From: Hymenobacter guriensis
Lineage (GTDB): Bacteria; Bacteroidota; Bacteroidia; Cytophagales; Hymenobacteraceae
DNA: 64,000 bases
Direction: 5' to 3'
NCBI RefSeq assembly: GCF_015773195.1
Contig: NZ_JADWYK010000018.1
Location: 1-64,000, forward strand
The notes under the pieces were generated by a model. The model saw only the letters and a list, made by a program, of their open reading frames with translations. It had not been told where the DNA came from and searched no databases. Position numbers and translations under genes: made by a program. Shown here one piece after another: positions 42,446-51,493 of the stretch (the stretch's first letter is position 1; each line of letters starts with the position of its first letter).

Positions 42446-43405
42446 ATGAATAAGATAGATTTTATCTACGGTCGTATCAATGAAGCAATGAGCAACCACG
42501 CTGAGGCTGTGCATGGAGAAGTTAATGATCATTCAGCTGCTTTTATAAAGTATAATATATTCTTTGCATTCGATATTGATGAACTAGAGAAGAAGTATAT
42601 TGAATATTATTTACCAGCGGCCAAAGCGTACTCATTATCACTTGTAGATGAATATGAATCGGCAAGCTTGAAGGAGAGTATTGATCTACCAAGAGGTTTC
42701 TTTGAGGACCCAGTTCAGGAATGTTTGAGAAATGCTTATGTTTTGATATATCATAAGATAGAAAGTTTAGTTAAGCATATGTTTGCCTTTTCAGAAGGTT
42801 CTCACTTCGGAATATTTAAGGGTTATGCTGTAAACTTAAAATCTTCTTTTCAAGAGCTTAATGAAGTGTATGGATTGAAAAAAGACTTACTATACAAGAG
42901 TGCATCGCAAAGATCCGTTGCTAATAGCCTAGTTGACAGGCTTAGAATGATTGCCAATTGCTGCAAGCATGATGATGGCTACTTGCAAACTAATGACGAG
43001 GCTATGCACAAGTTAGTTAAATCAGTCGATGAAAATAACAGAATTATACTGGATGAGGATGTACTGAGGTATGATATTCGTTTTTTAAAAGCATACGCAC
43101 AAGTTGTTTTTACCTTGATAGCCTCTGTAATGTTGAAAAGTGTTTTAGAGTCGTCTATAAAAAATAATACAGATAATGACTATGCACATTGGTTTGGTGA
43201 AGAAGCTAAAATTGAGCTTGAAAGTTTGAGAGCAGATGAATTTGAAGTGAGGCAGAATATATCTTTGATTGTCGATGCTATAAAGACTGATAATGAGGCT
43301 GTTTTTTGGCAAAAACTAAAAGATTTAGATATAGTTAAAGTAGTTCCAATTCAGGATTTGACTCTTGAACAAGAGAAGCAAGTCGTATGGAAAAGATATG
43401 ACTGA
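42446..43405 (+). CDS. AT-rich alpha-helical protein with HEPN-like signature
   Basis: A 319-residue protein, nearly all helix by composition. The region about residues 85-200 contains RNAYVLIYHKIESLVKHMF and DRLRMIANCCKHDDGYL, the latter with the N-x-x-K-H-x-D-G pattern seen at the end of many HEPN domains. The classical R-x4-6-H is not exact. HEPN domains often form RNase toxins or defence components. The call is weak. ATG at 42446 chosen over an upstream TTG. It is the third AT-rich gene after hutU. Confidence 0.5.
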   Translation: MNKIDFIYGRINEAMSNHAEAVHGEVNDHSAAFIKYNIFFAFDIDELEKKYIEYYLPAAKAYSLSLVDEYESASLKESIDLPRGFFEDPVQECLRNAYVLIYHKIESLVKHMFAFSEGSHFGIFKGYAVNLKSSFQELNEVYGLKKDLLYKSASQRSVANSLVDRLRMIANCCKHDDGYLQTNDEAMHKLVKSVDENNRIILDEDVLRYDIRFLKAYAQVVFTLIASVMLKSVLESSIKNNTDNDYAHWFGEEAKIELESLRADEFEVRQNISLIVDAIKTDNEAVFWQKLKDLDIVKVVPIQDLTLEQEKQVVWKRYD

Positions 43406-43583
43406 CGTAATGTGTGTCCATAGTCTTACCTAATTACCACCATCCAACGCCGCCCGAGCCCCGCTCCGGCGGCGTTAACCATTCTAGCCCATCCCAAGAA
43501 GAAAAAAGCAAAACACCCGCCTCCGTTGTTTACCTCCCTGCACCGGCACGTCACCGGCGCACGAACTACTAACCACCCCAACT

Positions 43584-44309
43584 ATGAACATCGGAATCAT
43601 TGGCGCCGGCCATATCGGCAGCGCCCTCGCCGGGCGGCTTACGGGCCTCGGCCATCAAGTATACATTGCCAACTCCCGCGGCCCCGAGACGCTGCAGGAC
43701 CTGGCCCGGAAAACCGGCGCTACGCCCGTCACCACCCAGGAAGCGGCCCAGCGCGGCACCGACCTCATCGTGGTAACCATCCCGCTCAAAAACATTCCCG
43801 ACCTGCCCAAAGACCTGCTGGCAAGCGTACCGGCCGAGGTGCCCATCATCGACACCAGCAACTACTACCCGCTGCTGCGCGACGGGCAGCTGCCGGAGCT
43901 GGAAACCGGCGACCTGACCGAAAGCGGCTGGGTGCAGCAGCACCTGGGCCGCCCCGTAGTGAAGGTGTTCAACAACATCCTCGCCGACCACCTCGCCCAG
44001 CCGGGGAAGCCCGCTGGTACGCCCGGCCGCGTTGCCCTGCCCGTGGCCTCCGATGATGCCGCCGCCAAGCAGAAGGTAATGCAACTGGTAGAAGAGCTGG
44101 GCTACGACGCCATTGACGCCGGCAGCCTGCGCGAATCGTGGCGGCAGCAGCCCGGCGGCCCCATCTACTGCAACGACTTGCCGGCCGACAAGCTACGCGA
44201 GCAGCTGACCAGCCTCGGCACCGAGCGCACCCCGGAGCAGCACGCCGAGTTCCTGGCTAACCAGGCCCAGCAGGAACAGGCCATGGCGGCGCAGGGCATC
44301 AAGCTGTAG
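43584..44309 (+). CDS. NADPH-dependent F420 reductase-like oxidoreductase
   Basis: A 241-residue protein with N-terminal Rossmann fold, GIIGAGHIGSALAGRL (GxGxxG) and the phosphate-binding NSRGPETL (Ser-Arg for NADPH). VTIPLKNIPDLPKDLL, IIDTSNYYPL and VVKVFNNI follow the F420-dependent NADP reductase/6-phosphogluconate-like family pattern. No F420 biosynthesis genes are visible, so the substrate may be another flavin or a small carbonyl. Cytoplasmic; no operon partner. Confidence 0.8.
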   Translation: MNIGIIGAGHIGSALAGRLTGLGHQVYIANSRGPETLQDLARKTGATPVTTQEAAQRGTDLIVVTIPLKNIPDLPKDLLASVPAEVPIIDTSNYYPLLRDGQLPELETGDLTESGWVQQHLGRPVVKVFNNILADHLAQPGKPAGTPGRVALPVASDDAAAKQKVMQLVEELGYDAIDAGSLRESWRQQPGGPIYCNDLPADKLREQLTSLGTERTPEQHAEFLANQAQQEQAMAAQGIKL

Positions 44310-44367
44310 TAGCTGAGGGCCGAAAACTCCAGCTGAAAAACGATTCAGAGTCAATGCGAAAAGCTTC

Positions 44368-44482
44368 GTCACGCTCTATCCGGCGTCCGCGAAGTTGAAG
44401 CTGCTTTACTTCTTCGTTGTAATGGAATTGATAAGCCAGCGGTAGAGATGCTACGGCAAACGGACGCCAGATAGAGCATGAC
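44368..44482. repeat. REP-like inverted repeat, family A relative
   Basis: Arms GTCACGCTCTATCCGGCGTC and GACGCCAGATAGAGCATGAC, 22 bp each with two mismatches, enclose a centre that includes GCGGTAGAGATGCT. That core is also found in family A (8874-8966). It looks like a composite of two related repeats. Confidence 0.7.
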
Positions 44483-44564
44483 GGCCTTTGGGCATTCTGC
44501 GCCCACACGCTGGTATAGAGCGAAGGTTGTGCCTCCGCTGCCGCATCAGCGGCAAGCTGATACC

Positions 44565-44596
44565 GCGCCGCCCCGGGAAACCGGGGTGGCGCTTTT
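44565..44596 (+). terminator. GAAA-tetraloop terminator
   Basis: Stem GCGCCGCCCCGG / CCGGGGTGGCGC (one G-T wobble) with a GAAA loop, followed by TTTT. It faces plus-strand transcription from the oxidoreductase gene. Confidence 0.65.
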
Positions 44597-44899
44597 CGTT
44601 TCGGGCAGTTTCCTTACAGCACCAGCTTCCTCGGTTTCGGCAAAAGCCCTGGCCCAGCAACCCTAGCCGGTTGCGCGCCGGAAGCAACCGGCGGCGCGGC
44701 TGCCTCGCCTTCCTGTTACCCCAGCAAAGCCCAGGGCCGCGAGGATATGGTCATGGGTACCCCGGTAAAACGCTCTGCCGCCCCGGCCAAGGCTCTGAGG
44801 TCTTGGCTCAGGCCGTTGACGCTCCGGTATGTGGTCCTGACAACTCGTGGGCCGCGCTGAGGCATCTACGCTTGAGTTGGCCTTCCTACAGCCTTGCCC

Positions 44900-44907
44900 T
44901 ATATTTG
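44900..44907 (+). promoter_or_regulatory. TATATTTG -7 box before the HPP gene
   Basis: Exact TAnnTTTG match 34 nt upstream of the HPP-family ATG on the plus strand. Confidence 0.5.
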
Positions 44908-44941
44908 CCGAAGGATAGCCGGCCGCCGCCAACCACTGCAC

Positions 44942-45523
44942 ATGCGAAGAAAGCTACGCGGACACGCACGCCGGGCACGGGTCATCATCTACCAGGAAAC
45001 CCTGTTCGACTATAAAGAGCACCTCTGGACATTTATCGGGGCGTTTACCGGCATGGGGCTGATTGGCCTGCTGAGCCGCTACGTCTTTGGCCCTTCCGAT
45101 ACGCTGCTGCTCGTGGGCTCGTTCGGGGCCTCCTCGGTGCTGATTTATGGGGTCGTGAACAGCCCGCTGGCGCAGCCGCGCAACCTTATTGGAGGGCACC
45201 TCATCAGCGCGGTTATTGGCGTAACGGTACAGCAAATGGCGGGCGAAGAGCTGTGGCTGGCGGCGGCGCTGGCAGTGGCCTTGTCCATTGTGGGTATGCA
45301 GATAACCAAAACCCTGCACCCGCCGGGTGGTGCCACGGCCCTTATTGCCACGGTGGGCTCGGCGCAGCTCAAGGCGCTGGGGTATTGGTACGTGCTGATG
45401 CCGGTGCTCGTGGGTGTGCTGCTGCTGCTCGGAGTGGCCCTGGTAGTCAACAACATCACGGCCACGCGCAGCTACCCAAGCAACAAGCACTGGTACAAAA
45501 TCTGGCGACGCCGGTATTCGTAG
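44942..45523 (+). CDS. HPP-family membrane protein
   Basis: A 193-residue inner-membrane protein of four helices (about residues 30-50, 57-76, 83-116 and 140-170). The family signature HPP is present in QITKTLHPPGGATALIATVG. A basic N-terminus precedes the first helix. HPP proteins are linked to nitrite transport in plastids and cyanobacteria, but their bacterial substrates vary. The start at 44942 fits the box at 44900-44907. Confidence 0.85.
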   Translation: MRRKLRGHARRARVIIYQETLFDYKEHLWTFIGAFTGMGLIGLLSRYVFGPSDTLLLVGSFGASSVLIYGVVNSPLAQPRNLIGGHLISAVIGVTVQQMAGEELWLAAALAVALSIVGMQITKTLHPPGGATALIATVGSAQLKALGYWYVLMPVLVGVLLLLGVALVVNNITATRSYPSNKHWYKIWRRRYS

Positions 45524-45557
45524 CGCCAGGAGCAGAGCTGCCGGTCCGGGAGGGAGC

Positions 45558-46130
45558 CTACGCTGCCCCGGAAGCGGTGGATGCTGCTTCGGGTCGGGGG
45601 CCGCTGGCCTGTCGGAAGAGCAGACCCGCGCCCACCCAAAGCGCAACGAACAGCAGATTGGCCGCCAACACCTTGGCCACTCCCATGGTAAGCTCGGGCC
45701 TCCAGATCAGCATTGCTACCACGGGCACCAGAAACTGCGCGCCGGCCGCCGCCAGCATCGTGCGAGCCATGCCGCGGGGCTGCAGTCGCGCCAGGATAGC
45801 CCCGAGAAATACGATAAGGAAGACGCTTCCAAACAGCAGATTGGCCGGGTTGTCCTCGCTCCCGATAATCCCGACGGCCAGGTTCACCCAGATAAGGAGC
45901 AAGGTAGCCGCCAGCGCCAGGCCAGTGCCCAGCCGGTAGGCAGTATTGCCCCGCCGGCTGGCTACCAACTCGTACGCCAGGCCCGTACCGAATATAAGGC
46001 CCCCGGCCACGATGAAATCAAACAGATTCCAGCCTTCCCCATCGGAGAACTGCGTGAGCACCAGGGGCACCAGCAGAATGCCGGCGGTTATCAGCGCAAG
46101 GCGAACAAGAGTTCTGAGGGGCAGCGTCAT
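45558..46130 (-). CDS. Hypothetical membrane protein
   Basis: A 190-residue protein with about five transmembrane helices (LVRLALITAGILLVPLVL, DFIVAGGLIFGTGLAYEL, LGTGLALAATLLLIWVNLAV and so on). The longer reading frame upstream was rejected because it lacks hydrophobic start features. No family signature. It converges with the HPP gene, 34 bp away. Confidence 0.7.
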   Translation of the reverse strand: MTLPLRTLVRLALITAGILLVPLVLTQFSDGEGWNLFDFIVAGGLIFGTGLAYELVASRRGNTAYRLGTGLALAATLLLIWVNLAVGIIGSEDNPANLLFGSVFLIVFLGAILARLQPRGMARTMLAAAGAQFLVPVVAMLIWRPELTMGVAKVLAANLLFVALWVGAGLLFRQASGPRPEAASTASGAA

Positions 46131-46461
46131 AGCGGTACGGTTTGGAGGTGTGAAAGAGAAAAAACACTGGGGCCGGCATCTCTCTGGCCGACACCACACG
46201 CGGGGAGCGTTGGCCGGCAAAGAAACTGGGTCGATGCAAATGAAATAAAAGTGCTTTGTATTTCAAAGTAAATATTAACGGATTTACTTTTTTCTGCGAG
46301 TGTCTTGCTACCCGCGCCTGATATCGGGTTTGGGGCTTTGGCTGCTGCCGCCCCAGCAGGCGCTGGATATGGCGTCAACAAAAGTGCCGCTCAGTTTTCC
46401 TAAGCGGCACTTTTGTTGACGCCATATCCAGCGCCTGCTTACGTTGCCAAACCGGATGCTT
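46131..46461. other. Intergenic gap containing a perfect inverted repeat
   Basis: No gene in 330 bp. The right part is filled by the inverted repeat at 46355-46439; the left part is AT-rich and may carry the promoter of the membrane protein at 45558-46130. Confidence 0.5.
46355..46439. repeat. Perfect 37-bp inverted repeat
   Basis: 46355-46391 (AGCAGGCGCTGGATATGGCG and on) is the exact reverse complement of 46403-46439, with an 11-nt loop (CAGTTTTCCTA). It lies 23 bp after the amylase stop. The inner part (AAAAGTGCCGCT / AGCGGCACTTTT) could work as a terminator; the arms are much longer than needed. Confidence 0.95.
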
Positions 46462-48279
46462 TTACTTCTTACTCAACACCAGCACATCCATAGCCGGAAT
46501 AGTAACCTGCTTTACCCGCTTTTTGGTGAAGGCGTTACGGTACTTTGTCTGGGTCAGGAGGTCGTTGGTGAAGGTGGCGGGCTGATTGCCGCGGTTGAAG
46601 ACCACCAGCACATCATCGGAGCCCAGCTGGCGGCGGAAGGCGTAGAGCTTCTGCGCGTCGTCGGTGGCCACGGTGCTGAAAGTGCCGAGACGCAGGGCCG
46701 GATGCTTTGCCCGCAGCTCAATAAACTTCTGGTACCAGGCAAACAGCTCCGGGTCGAAGGCTACCGGGTCGGGGTCGTGCCGGGTTTGGTCGGGGTTGAA
46801 GGTTTCGGGGTCGTAGGTTTTCTCGGGCCAGAGCATGGGCTTGCGGCAGTCGGGGTCGTTGCTGCCCCAGAGGCCGGCTTCGTCGCCGTAGAAAATCATC
46901 GGGGAGCCCAGGTACAGCATCTGGAAGGCGGCAATCAGCTTCTGCTTTTGCCGCTGCGGGGCCGTGGGCTTGCGGGCGTTGTAGCTCTTGTTGTTGCTTT
47001 TCTGGCTCCAGTTGAAGTACTGGCCCCAGTCGCCGAACTTCTTGCCGTCGGGGTTGGCCACGGCGCTGGCAATGCGGGTGGCATCGTGGCTGTCCACCAG
47101 GTTTTGCATGTTCAGAGCCACGCCCGGCCCGAAAGCTTCGCGCAGCTCCTTTAGGCGGGCATCAAACTGCGAGGCAGTAGAGGCCGTGGCATCCTGCACA
47201 AAGAAGTCGTGCACGGCAAAGGCAAAGTTGTAGTTCATAGTGGCGTCGAACTCTTCGCCGCTCAGGTAAGGCCGGGTTTGCTCAACTGGAAACACCAGCT
47301 CTGCCGTCAGGTAGGCCTGGGGGTTGAGGCTGCGCACGTGGGCGCGCCAGCTTTTCCAGAAGGGGTGACCCACGTCGTAAGCCACATCCAGCCGCCAGCC
47401 GTCGATGCCGTGGTCGGCGCCCTTGTTCATGGGGTTCATCCAGCGCCGGGTAGCGTCGAAAATGTACTGCTTGGGCCCGGCCACGATGCCGTTGGCATCT
47501 TCCTTGAGCTCAGGTAGGGTTTTCACCCCAAACCAGCCGTTGTACTCGAAGCTGGTGCCCTTGCTCGCGTCGCGCCAGCTCTTGACCATAAACCAATCAG
47601 CGTAGGGCGAGGCCTGCTGGTTTTTCTCTACGTCCTGAAAGGCAAAGCTTTTGGCCCCGAGGTGGTTGAACACCCCATCGAAGATGATGTGCATCCTGCG
47701 CTTGTGTACTTCCTCAATCAGCTTGAGCGCCAGCAGGTCGGCCTTGGTCCACACCCAGCTTTCGGGCTTGAGCGGGTCTTCGGTAGCTATGAGCTTCTTG
47801 TCGCCCTCCGGGTCGGGCCCGAACGTGGGGTCGACGTGGTGGTAGCACAGCGCGTCGTACTTGTGGGAGGACGGCGACCAGAATACCGGCGTGAGGTACA
47901 CGGCCTGCACGCCCAGCTTCTGCAGGTAGTCCAGCTTGTTGAGCACGCCCTGCAGGTCGCCGCCGTAGCGCCGGCGCTGCAGGTTATAGTACAGGTCTTT
48001 GCTGTTCTTTTGCTCGTAGGGCTGCAGCTGGTACCAGTCGCTCTGCCACGGATGAATCTGGAAGGGCGAGGCCGTGTCGAAGGGGTAGGCGCCATCCTGG
48101 TCGGTTACCTTGGGGTCGTTGCTGGGGTCGCCGTTGCTGAAGCGCTCCGGGAAAATCTGGTACCACACCACACCCTTGCTCCAGGTAGGCGTAAAGTCGG
48201 TTTGGGCCGCAGCCGGCGCAGGAAGCAGCAACTGCGCCGTGACGGCCAGCAATACTGCAAAAAAGGGTTTGTTCATCAT
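46462..48279 (-). CDS. GH13-family alpha-amylase, exported
   Basis: A 605-residue glycoside hydrolase with signal (KPFFAVLLAVTAQLLLPAPAAAQ). The (beta/alpha)8 GH13 regions are visible: GVQAVYLTPVFWSPSSHKYD, DGVFNHLG, DGWRLDVAYDVG (nucleophile Asp298), YLTAELVFPVE (acid Glu) and NLVDSHDATRI (third Asp). A short C-terminal beta domain ends it. The maltogenic/neopullulanase type fits the HPWQSDW start region. Periplasmic starch or maltodextrin degradation. An alternative ATG three bases downstream exists. Confidence 0.9.
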   Translation of the reverse strand: MMNKPFFAVLLAVTAQLLLPAPAAAQTDFTPTWSKGVVWYQIFPERFSNGDPSNDPKVTDQDGAYPFDTASPFQIHPWQSDWYQLQPYEQKNSKDLYYNLQRRRYGGDLQGVLNKLDYLQKLGVQAVYLTPVFWSPSSHKYDALCYHHVDPTFGPDPEGDKKLIATEDPLKPESWVWTKADLLALKLIEEVHKRRMHIIFDGVFNHLGAKSFAFQDVEKNQQASPYADWFMVKSWRDASKGTSFEYNGWFGVKTLPELKEDANGIVAGPKQYIFDATRRWMNPMNKGADHGIDGWRLDVAYDVGHPFWKSWRAHVRSLNPQAYLTAELVFPVEQTRPYLSGEEFDATMNYNFAFAVHDFFVQDATASTASQFDARLKELREAFGPGVALNMQNLVDSHDATRIASAVANPDGKKFGDWGQYFNWSQKSNNKSYNARKPTAPQRQKQKLIAAFQMLYLGSPMIFYGDEAGLWGSNDPDCRKPMLWPEKTYDPETFNPDQTRHDPDPVAFDPELFAWYQKFIELRAKHPALRLGTFSTVATDDAQKLYAFRRQLGSDDVLVVFNRGNQPATFTNDLLTQTKYRNAFTKKRVKQVTIPAMDVLVLSKK

Positions 48280-48447
48280 CAGGCGAAAACAGGCAGGGCA
48301 ACGGTGCGGGCGCAACCCAAATAACGCAAGCCCGGACGAATGGGCTGCGTAGAGACAAGACGTAAAGCCAAACACCCACAGCAAGACTCTGTGAATATGA
48401 TGCTTATTGGCCTATAATGGCCAGAAAAAGAGGCGTGCCGGGGCCCG

Positions 48448-49449
48448 CTACAGCTTCCGGCCCGCTACGCCTTCCTGCGTAATCTTCACTGGCTGAATAT
48501 GGCCCTGGGCATCGAAGTACATCCGGTCGATGCAAGTGACGCGGTGGTGCAGGTTGGTTTCCGAAAGCGGGCGGCGGTGATACACAATGTACCATTCATC
48601 GGTGCCCGGCACCTGCACCACGGAGTGGTGGCCGGCGCCGGTAGCTACGGCCGGGTCCTGCTGCAGAATCTTGCCAATGCGCCGGAACGGTCCCAGCGGG
48701 GAGTCGGCTATGGCATAAGCCACGGAGTAGTCGGGCCCGGCCCAGCCGCCCTCACTCCACATAAAGTAGTACTTGCCCTGGCGCCGGAACATAATCGGCC
48801 CTTCTACATAATTCTGCGGAGTAATTTCCCGGAACGTTTGGCCGTCGGGAAAAGGCAGCAGGCCGGTGAAATCGGGCTTGAGACGGGCAATGTTGCAGTG
48901 CGACCAGCCTCCGTAAATGAGGTAGTACTGCCCATCCTGATCCTGAAATACGAACTGGTCGATGGGTTGGGCGCCGTTGTGAATATTGCCCACGAGCGGC
49001 TTGCCCAGGTAGTCGCGGAACGGGCCCTCGGGCCGGTCGGCCACGGCCAAGCCAATCCCGCCTACTTCGCCCTCATGCACGTCGTTGGCCCCAAAGAACA
49101 GAAAGTATTTGCTGTCCTTTTTGACCACGGCCGGGGCCCACATAGCCCGCCGGGCCCACCGGATGCTGGTGGTATCCACAATGCGCGGGTGCTTGGTCCA
49201 GTGCACCAAGTCAGGCGACGAAAAAGCATCCATGAACACCTGCTCATCAAACGGGGCCGAGTAGGTAGGATATACCCAGTACTCCTTGCCGAAGATGACT
49301 GCTTCCGGGTCGGCATACCAGCCGGGAAATACCGGGTTGCCGGCCTGCTTGGTTACGGCTGCGGACTTAGACTTACCCGCAGTATGCCTGGGGGTTTGGG
49401 CGCAGGCTACGTGCGTCAGCAGCAGGCCCGCCAGCAGAAGGTGTTTCAT
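48448..49449 (-). CDS. GH43-family glycoside hydrolase
   Basis: A 333-residue exported protein (MKHLLLAGLLLTHVACAQ; the cysteine at 16 could carry lipid). The five-bladed propeller of GH43 is shown by GWYADPEAVIFGKEYWVYPT (base Asp), FVFQDQDGQYYLIYGG and NYVEGPIMFRRQGKYYFMWSE (acid Glu). Family members act on arabinan or xylan side chains. 168 bp upstream of the amylase gene on the same strand; the two may be co-regulated. Confidence 0.9.
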   Translation of the reverse strand: MKHLLLAGLLLTHVACAQTPRHTAGKSKSAAVTKQAGNPVFPGWYADPEAVIFGKEYWVYPTYSAPFDEQVFMDAFSSPDLVHWTKHPRIVDTTSIRWARRAMWAPAVVKKDSKYFLFFGANDVHEGEVGGIGLAVADRPEGPFRDYLGKPLVGNIHNGAQPIDQFVFQDQDGQYYLIYGGWSHCNIARLKPDFTGLLPFPDGQTFREITPQNYVEGPIMFRRQGKYYFMWSEGGWAGPDYSVAYAIADSPLGPFRRIGKILQQDPAVATGAGHHSVVQVPGTDEWYIVYHRRPLSETNLHHRVTCIDRMYFDAQGHIQPVKITQEGVAGRKL

Positions 49450-49744
49450 AGCTGCATAAATACGCGGAAAAATTCAGGGATGTAGTGTAATAGTTTGCTG
49501 ATAAGTTGAAGGCCTTGAGTAGATGCAGCAGTTGCCGTATCTTGCCAAATAGAGTCGGAAAAGCCTCAGCTGTATTTTCGTCCACTACACTGCTCAGAAG
49601 CCAACGACTCCGAGTGCTTCTTTACACCTACCCCTTAGCCCTAAGCAATAGCGTAATCGTGTGCCGGCCTGTTTTATGCTGTCATGGCAGAGGAATGAAA
49701 AGCAGATGCCGCCGATGCATGTTACTGCCGGGACGGGCTTCTTT

Positions 49745-51493
49745 ATGATACATCCTTCTGCCCTCAACCCGGATACCATTCCTGAAATGCTTTGCCACCG
49801 GGCCCGTTACTCGCCCCGGGATGTGGCTTTCTGTTTTCCCGAGCTACAGCAAAGCTGCACCTGGGAGCAACTGTGGGCTGGTGTCCGGCTGCTGGCCGGG
49901 GCGTTGCACCGCCTTGGCATCCAGAAAGGCGACCGGGTAGCCGTTCTAATGGAAGGCAGCCCTGAGCTGATTCAGACGCTGCTGGCCATAGTAGCGGTGG
50001 GTGCGGTGGCCGTGCCCATCAATGCCTACTCCAAAAATGAAGAGCTTAAGGCGTATTGCCTGGATGCCCGCCCGGTGGCTTTGTTACTGGGTACGGGGCC
50101 CAAGCTGCTGCCCTCGGCAGAGCTGGCCACCGAGGCTCAGGCTACCCCGGGCTTCTCTATCTGGCTGCCACCCCACGTATTTGTGCAGGGGCCACCCGAA
50201 GAAGTACCGTCGCCGTTCCGGACACTCTCCGACTTGTTGAAGACCGAAAACCAGTTGCCCGACGAAAGCCTGCTGACCCTCTTCCGGGCTTCCTACACCC
50301 AAGAGCCTGCTTTTCTGCTTTATACCTCTGGCACCACTGGCCAACCCAAAGGAGTACTTCGCACCACGGCTTCTTTCCTGATTGCGAAGCAAACCAACCG
50401 CAGCGGCCTTGGCGGGTGGCTGAAAGCGCGCATCACGCGCTTGAGCGACCAGCTAACTAACCGCTTTACGGCTCTGGTCATGCTGCCGCTCTACCATCTG
50501 GGGGGTATTGGGCTGCTGTTCACGGCCCTGAAGGTTAGCAATGTGCGCGTGGTTATGCTCACGCGCTTCAATCCGGTGCGGGCGTTGCAGTCGGCTGCTC
50601 AGGAAAAATGCCAGTTTCTGATTGGCACGCCCTTCATGGTGCAAGCTATGCTTACAAGTCCGTTGGCGCACACCACCCCGCTTATGTCGGTGCTGGGTAT
50701 TGCCTTCACTTCAGCGGCCGTGAACGGGCCCATGCTCGAAAAAATCCTGGCCAAACTTCCACAGCTATACTTCTTCACCGTGAGCTACGGCTCCTCAGAA
50801 GCCGGGGCCGTGGCCAACGGCACCTGCCTCGTGACCAAGCAAGGCAATCTGTGGGTAAACCTGTTTCTGAAACTACTGCGAGGTATGAACCTGCTGAATG
50901 GCTTCATCGCCTACGAAGAGTTTCAGGCTACGCCCCACAGCATTTGTGGGCCCATCGACAAGCACGTGCAGGTGCGCGTAGCCGACCTGCATACGGGGGA
51001 AGTACTACCTCCCGACCAGCCCGGTGAAATCCAGCTTCGCAGCCACCGCGTGATGCGCTACGCCCAAACGTCGATAACGCAGGAAAGCTTTCTGCCCGAA
51101 GGCTGGTTTAAATCGGGCGACATCGGCTACATCAGCCCCAAAGGTTACCTCATCATTTCCGACCGGCTGAAGCGACTTATTTCCCGAGGTGGAGAAAAGA
51201 TTTCCCCCGTGGAAGTAGAAAATGCCTTGCTGCAGCATCCTGGCGTGGCCGAAGCCTTCGTGGTAGGCATTCCCGATGAGCTTTATGGGGAGCAGGTATG
51301 CGCCGCTATCATTGTACAGCCTGGGGCCTCGGTAAGCGCTGCTCAGATACAGGCCGATCTGGCCACGCGCCTGTCGCAGTTTAAAGTGCCGAAATACGTG
51401 GTACCGCTAACCGAATTTCCGCTCTCCGGCTCCGGTAAAATCTCCAGTGAGTCGATAAAGCAACTCGTTTTAGAACAGATTAAGCATGACTAA
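49745..51493 (+). CDS. AMP-dependent acyl ligase/synthetase
   Basis: A 582-residue ANL-superfamily enzyme that should activate a carboxylic acid with ATP. The core motifs are present: LLYTSGTTGQPKGV (P-loop), SYGSSEAGAVA, WFKSGDIGYISPKGYLII, DRLKRLISRGGEKISPVEVE and the C-terminal lysine in GSGKIS. The start is uncertain: MIHPSALNPDTIPEML at 49745 is preferred, with other ATG/GTG codons at 49661-49715. The last 8 bases overlap the start of an acyltransferase gene, so the product is likely handed to it. No acyl-carrier protein is visible nearby. Confidence 0.9.
   Translation: MIHPSALNPDTIPEMLCHRARYSPRDVAFCFPELQQSCTWEQLWAGVRLLAGALHRLGIQKGDRVAVLMEGSPELIQTLLAIVAVGAVAVPINAYSKNEELKAYCLDARPVALLLGTGPKLLPSAELATEAQATPGFSIWLPPHVFVQGPPEEVPSPFRTLSDLLKTENQLPDESLLTLFRASYTQEPAFLLYTSGTTGQPKGVLRTTASFLIAKQTNRSGLGGWLKARITRLSDQLTNRFTALVMLPLYHLGGIGLLFTALKVSNVRVVMLTRFNPVRALQSAAQEKCQFLIGTPFMVQAMLTSPLAHTTPLMSVLGIAFTSAAVNGPMLEKILAKLPQLYFFTVSYGSSEAGAVANGTCLVTKQGNLWVNLFLKLLRGMNLLNGFIAYEEFQATPHSICGPIDKHVQVRVADLHTGEVLPPDQPGEIQLRSHRVMRYAQTSITQESFLPEGWFKSGDIGYISPKGYLIISDRLKRLISRGGEKISPVEVENALLQHPGVAEAFVVGIPDELYGEQVCAAIIVQPGASVSAAQIQADLATRLSQFKVPKYVVPLTEFPLSGSGKISSESIKQLVLEQIKHD

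Larger units (their letters stand above)
44310..44941. other. Non-coding gap with inverted repeat and hairpin
   Basis: About 630 bp without a credible gene. It holds the inverted repeat at 44368-44482, a plus-strand terminator at 44565-44596 and a promoter box near its right end (44900-44907). Confidence 0.5.

Noticed and set aside
44488-44893. Plus-strand ORF before the HPP gene
   Set aside because: Runs through the inverted repeat and terminator; composition is not coding-like and it lacks a start signal.
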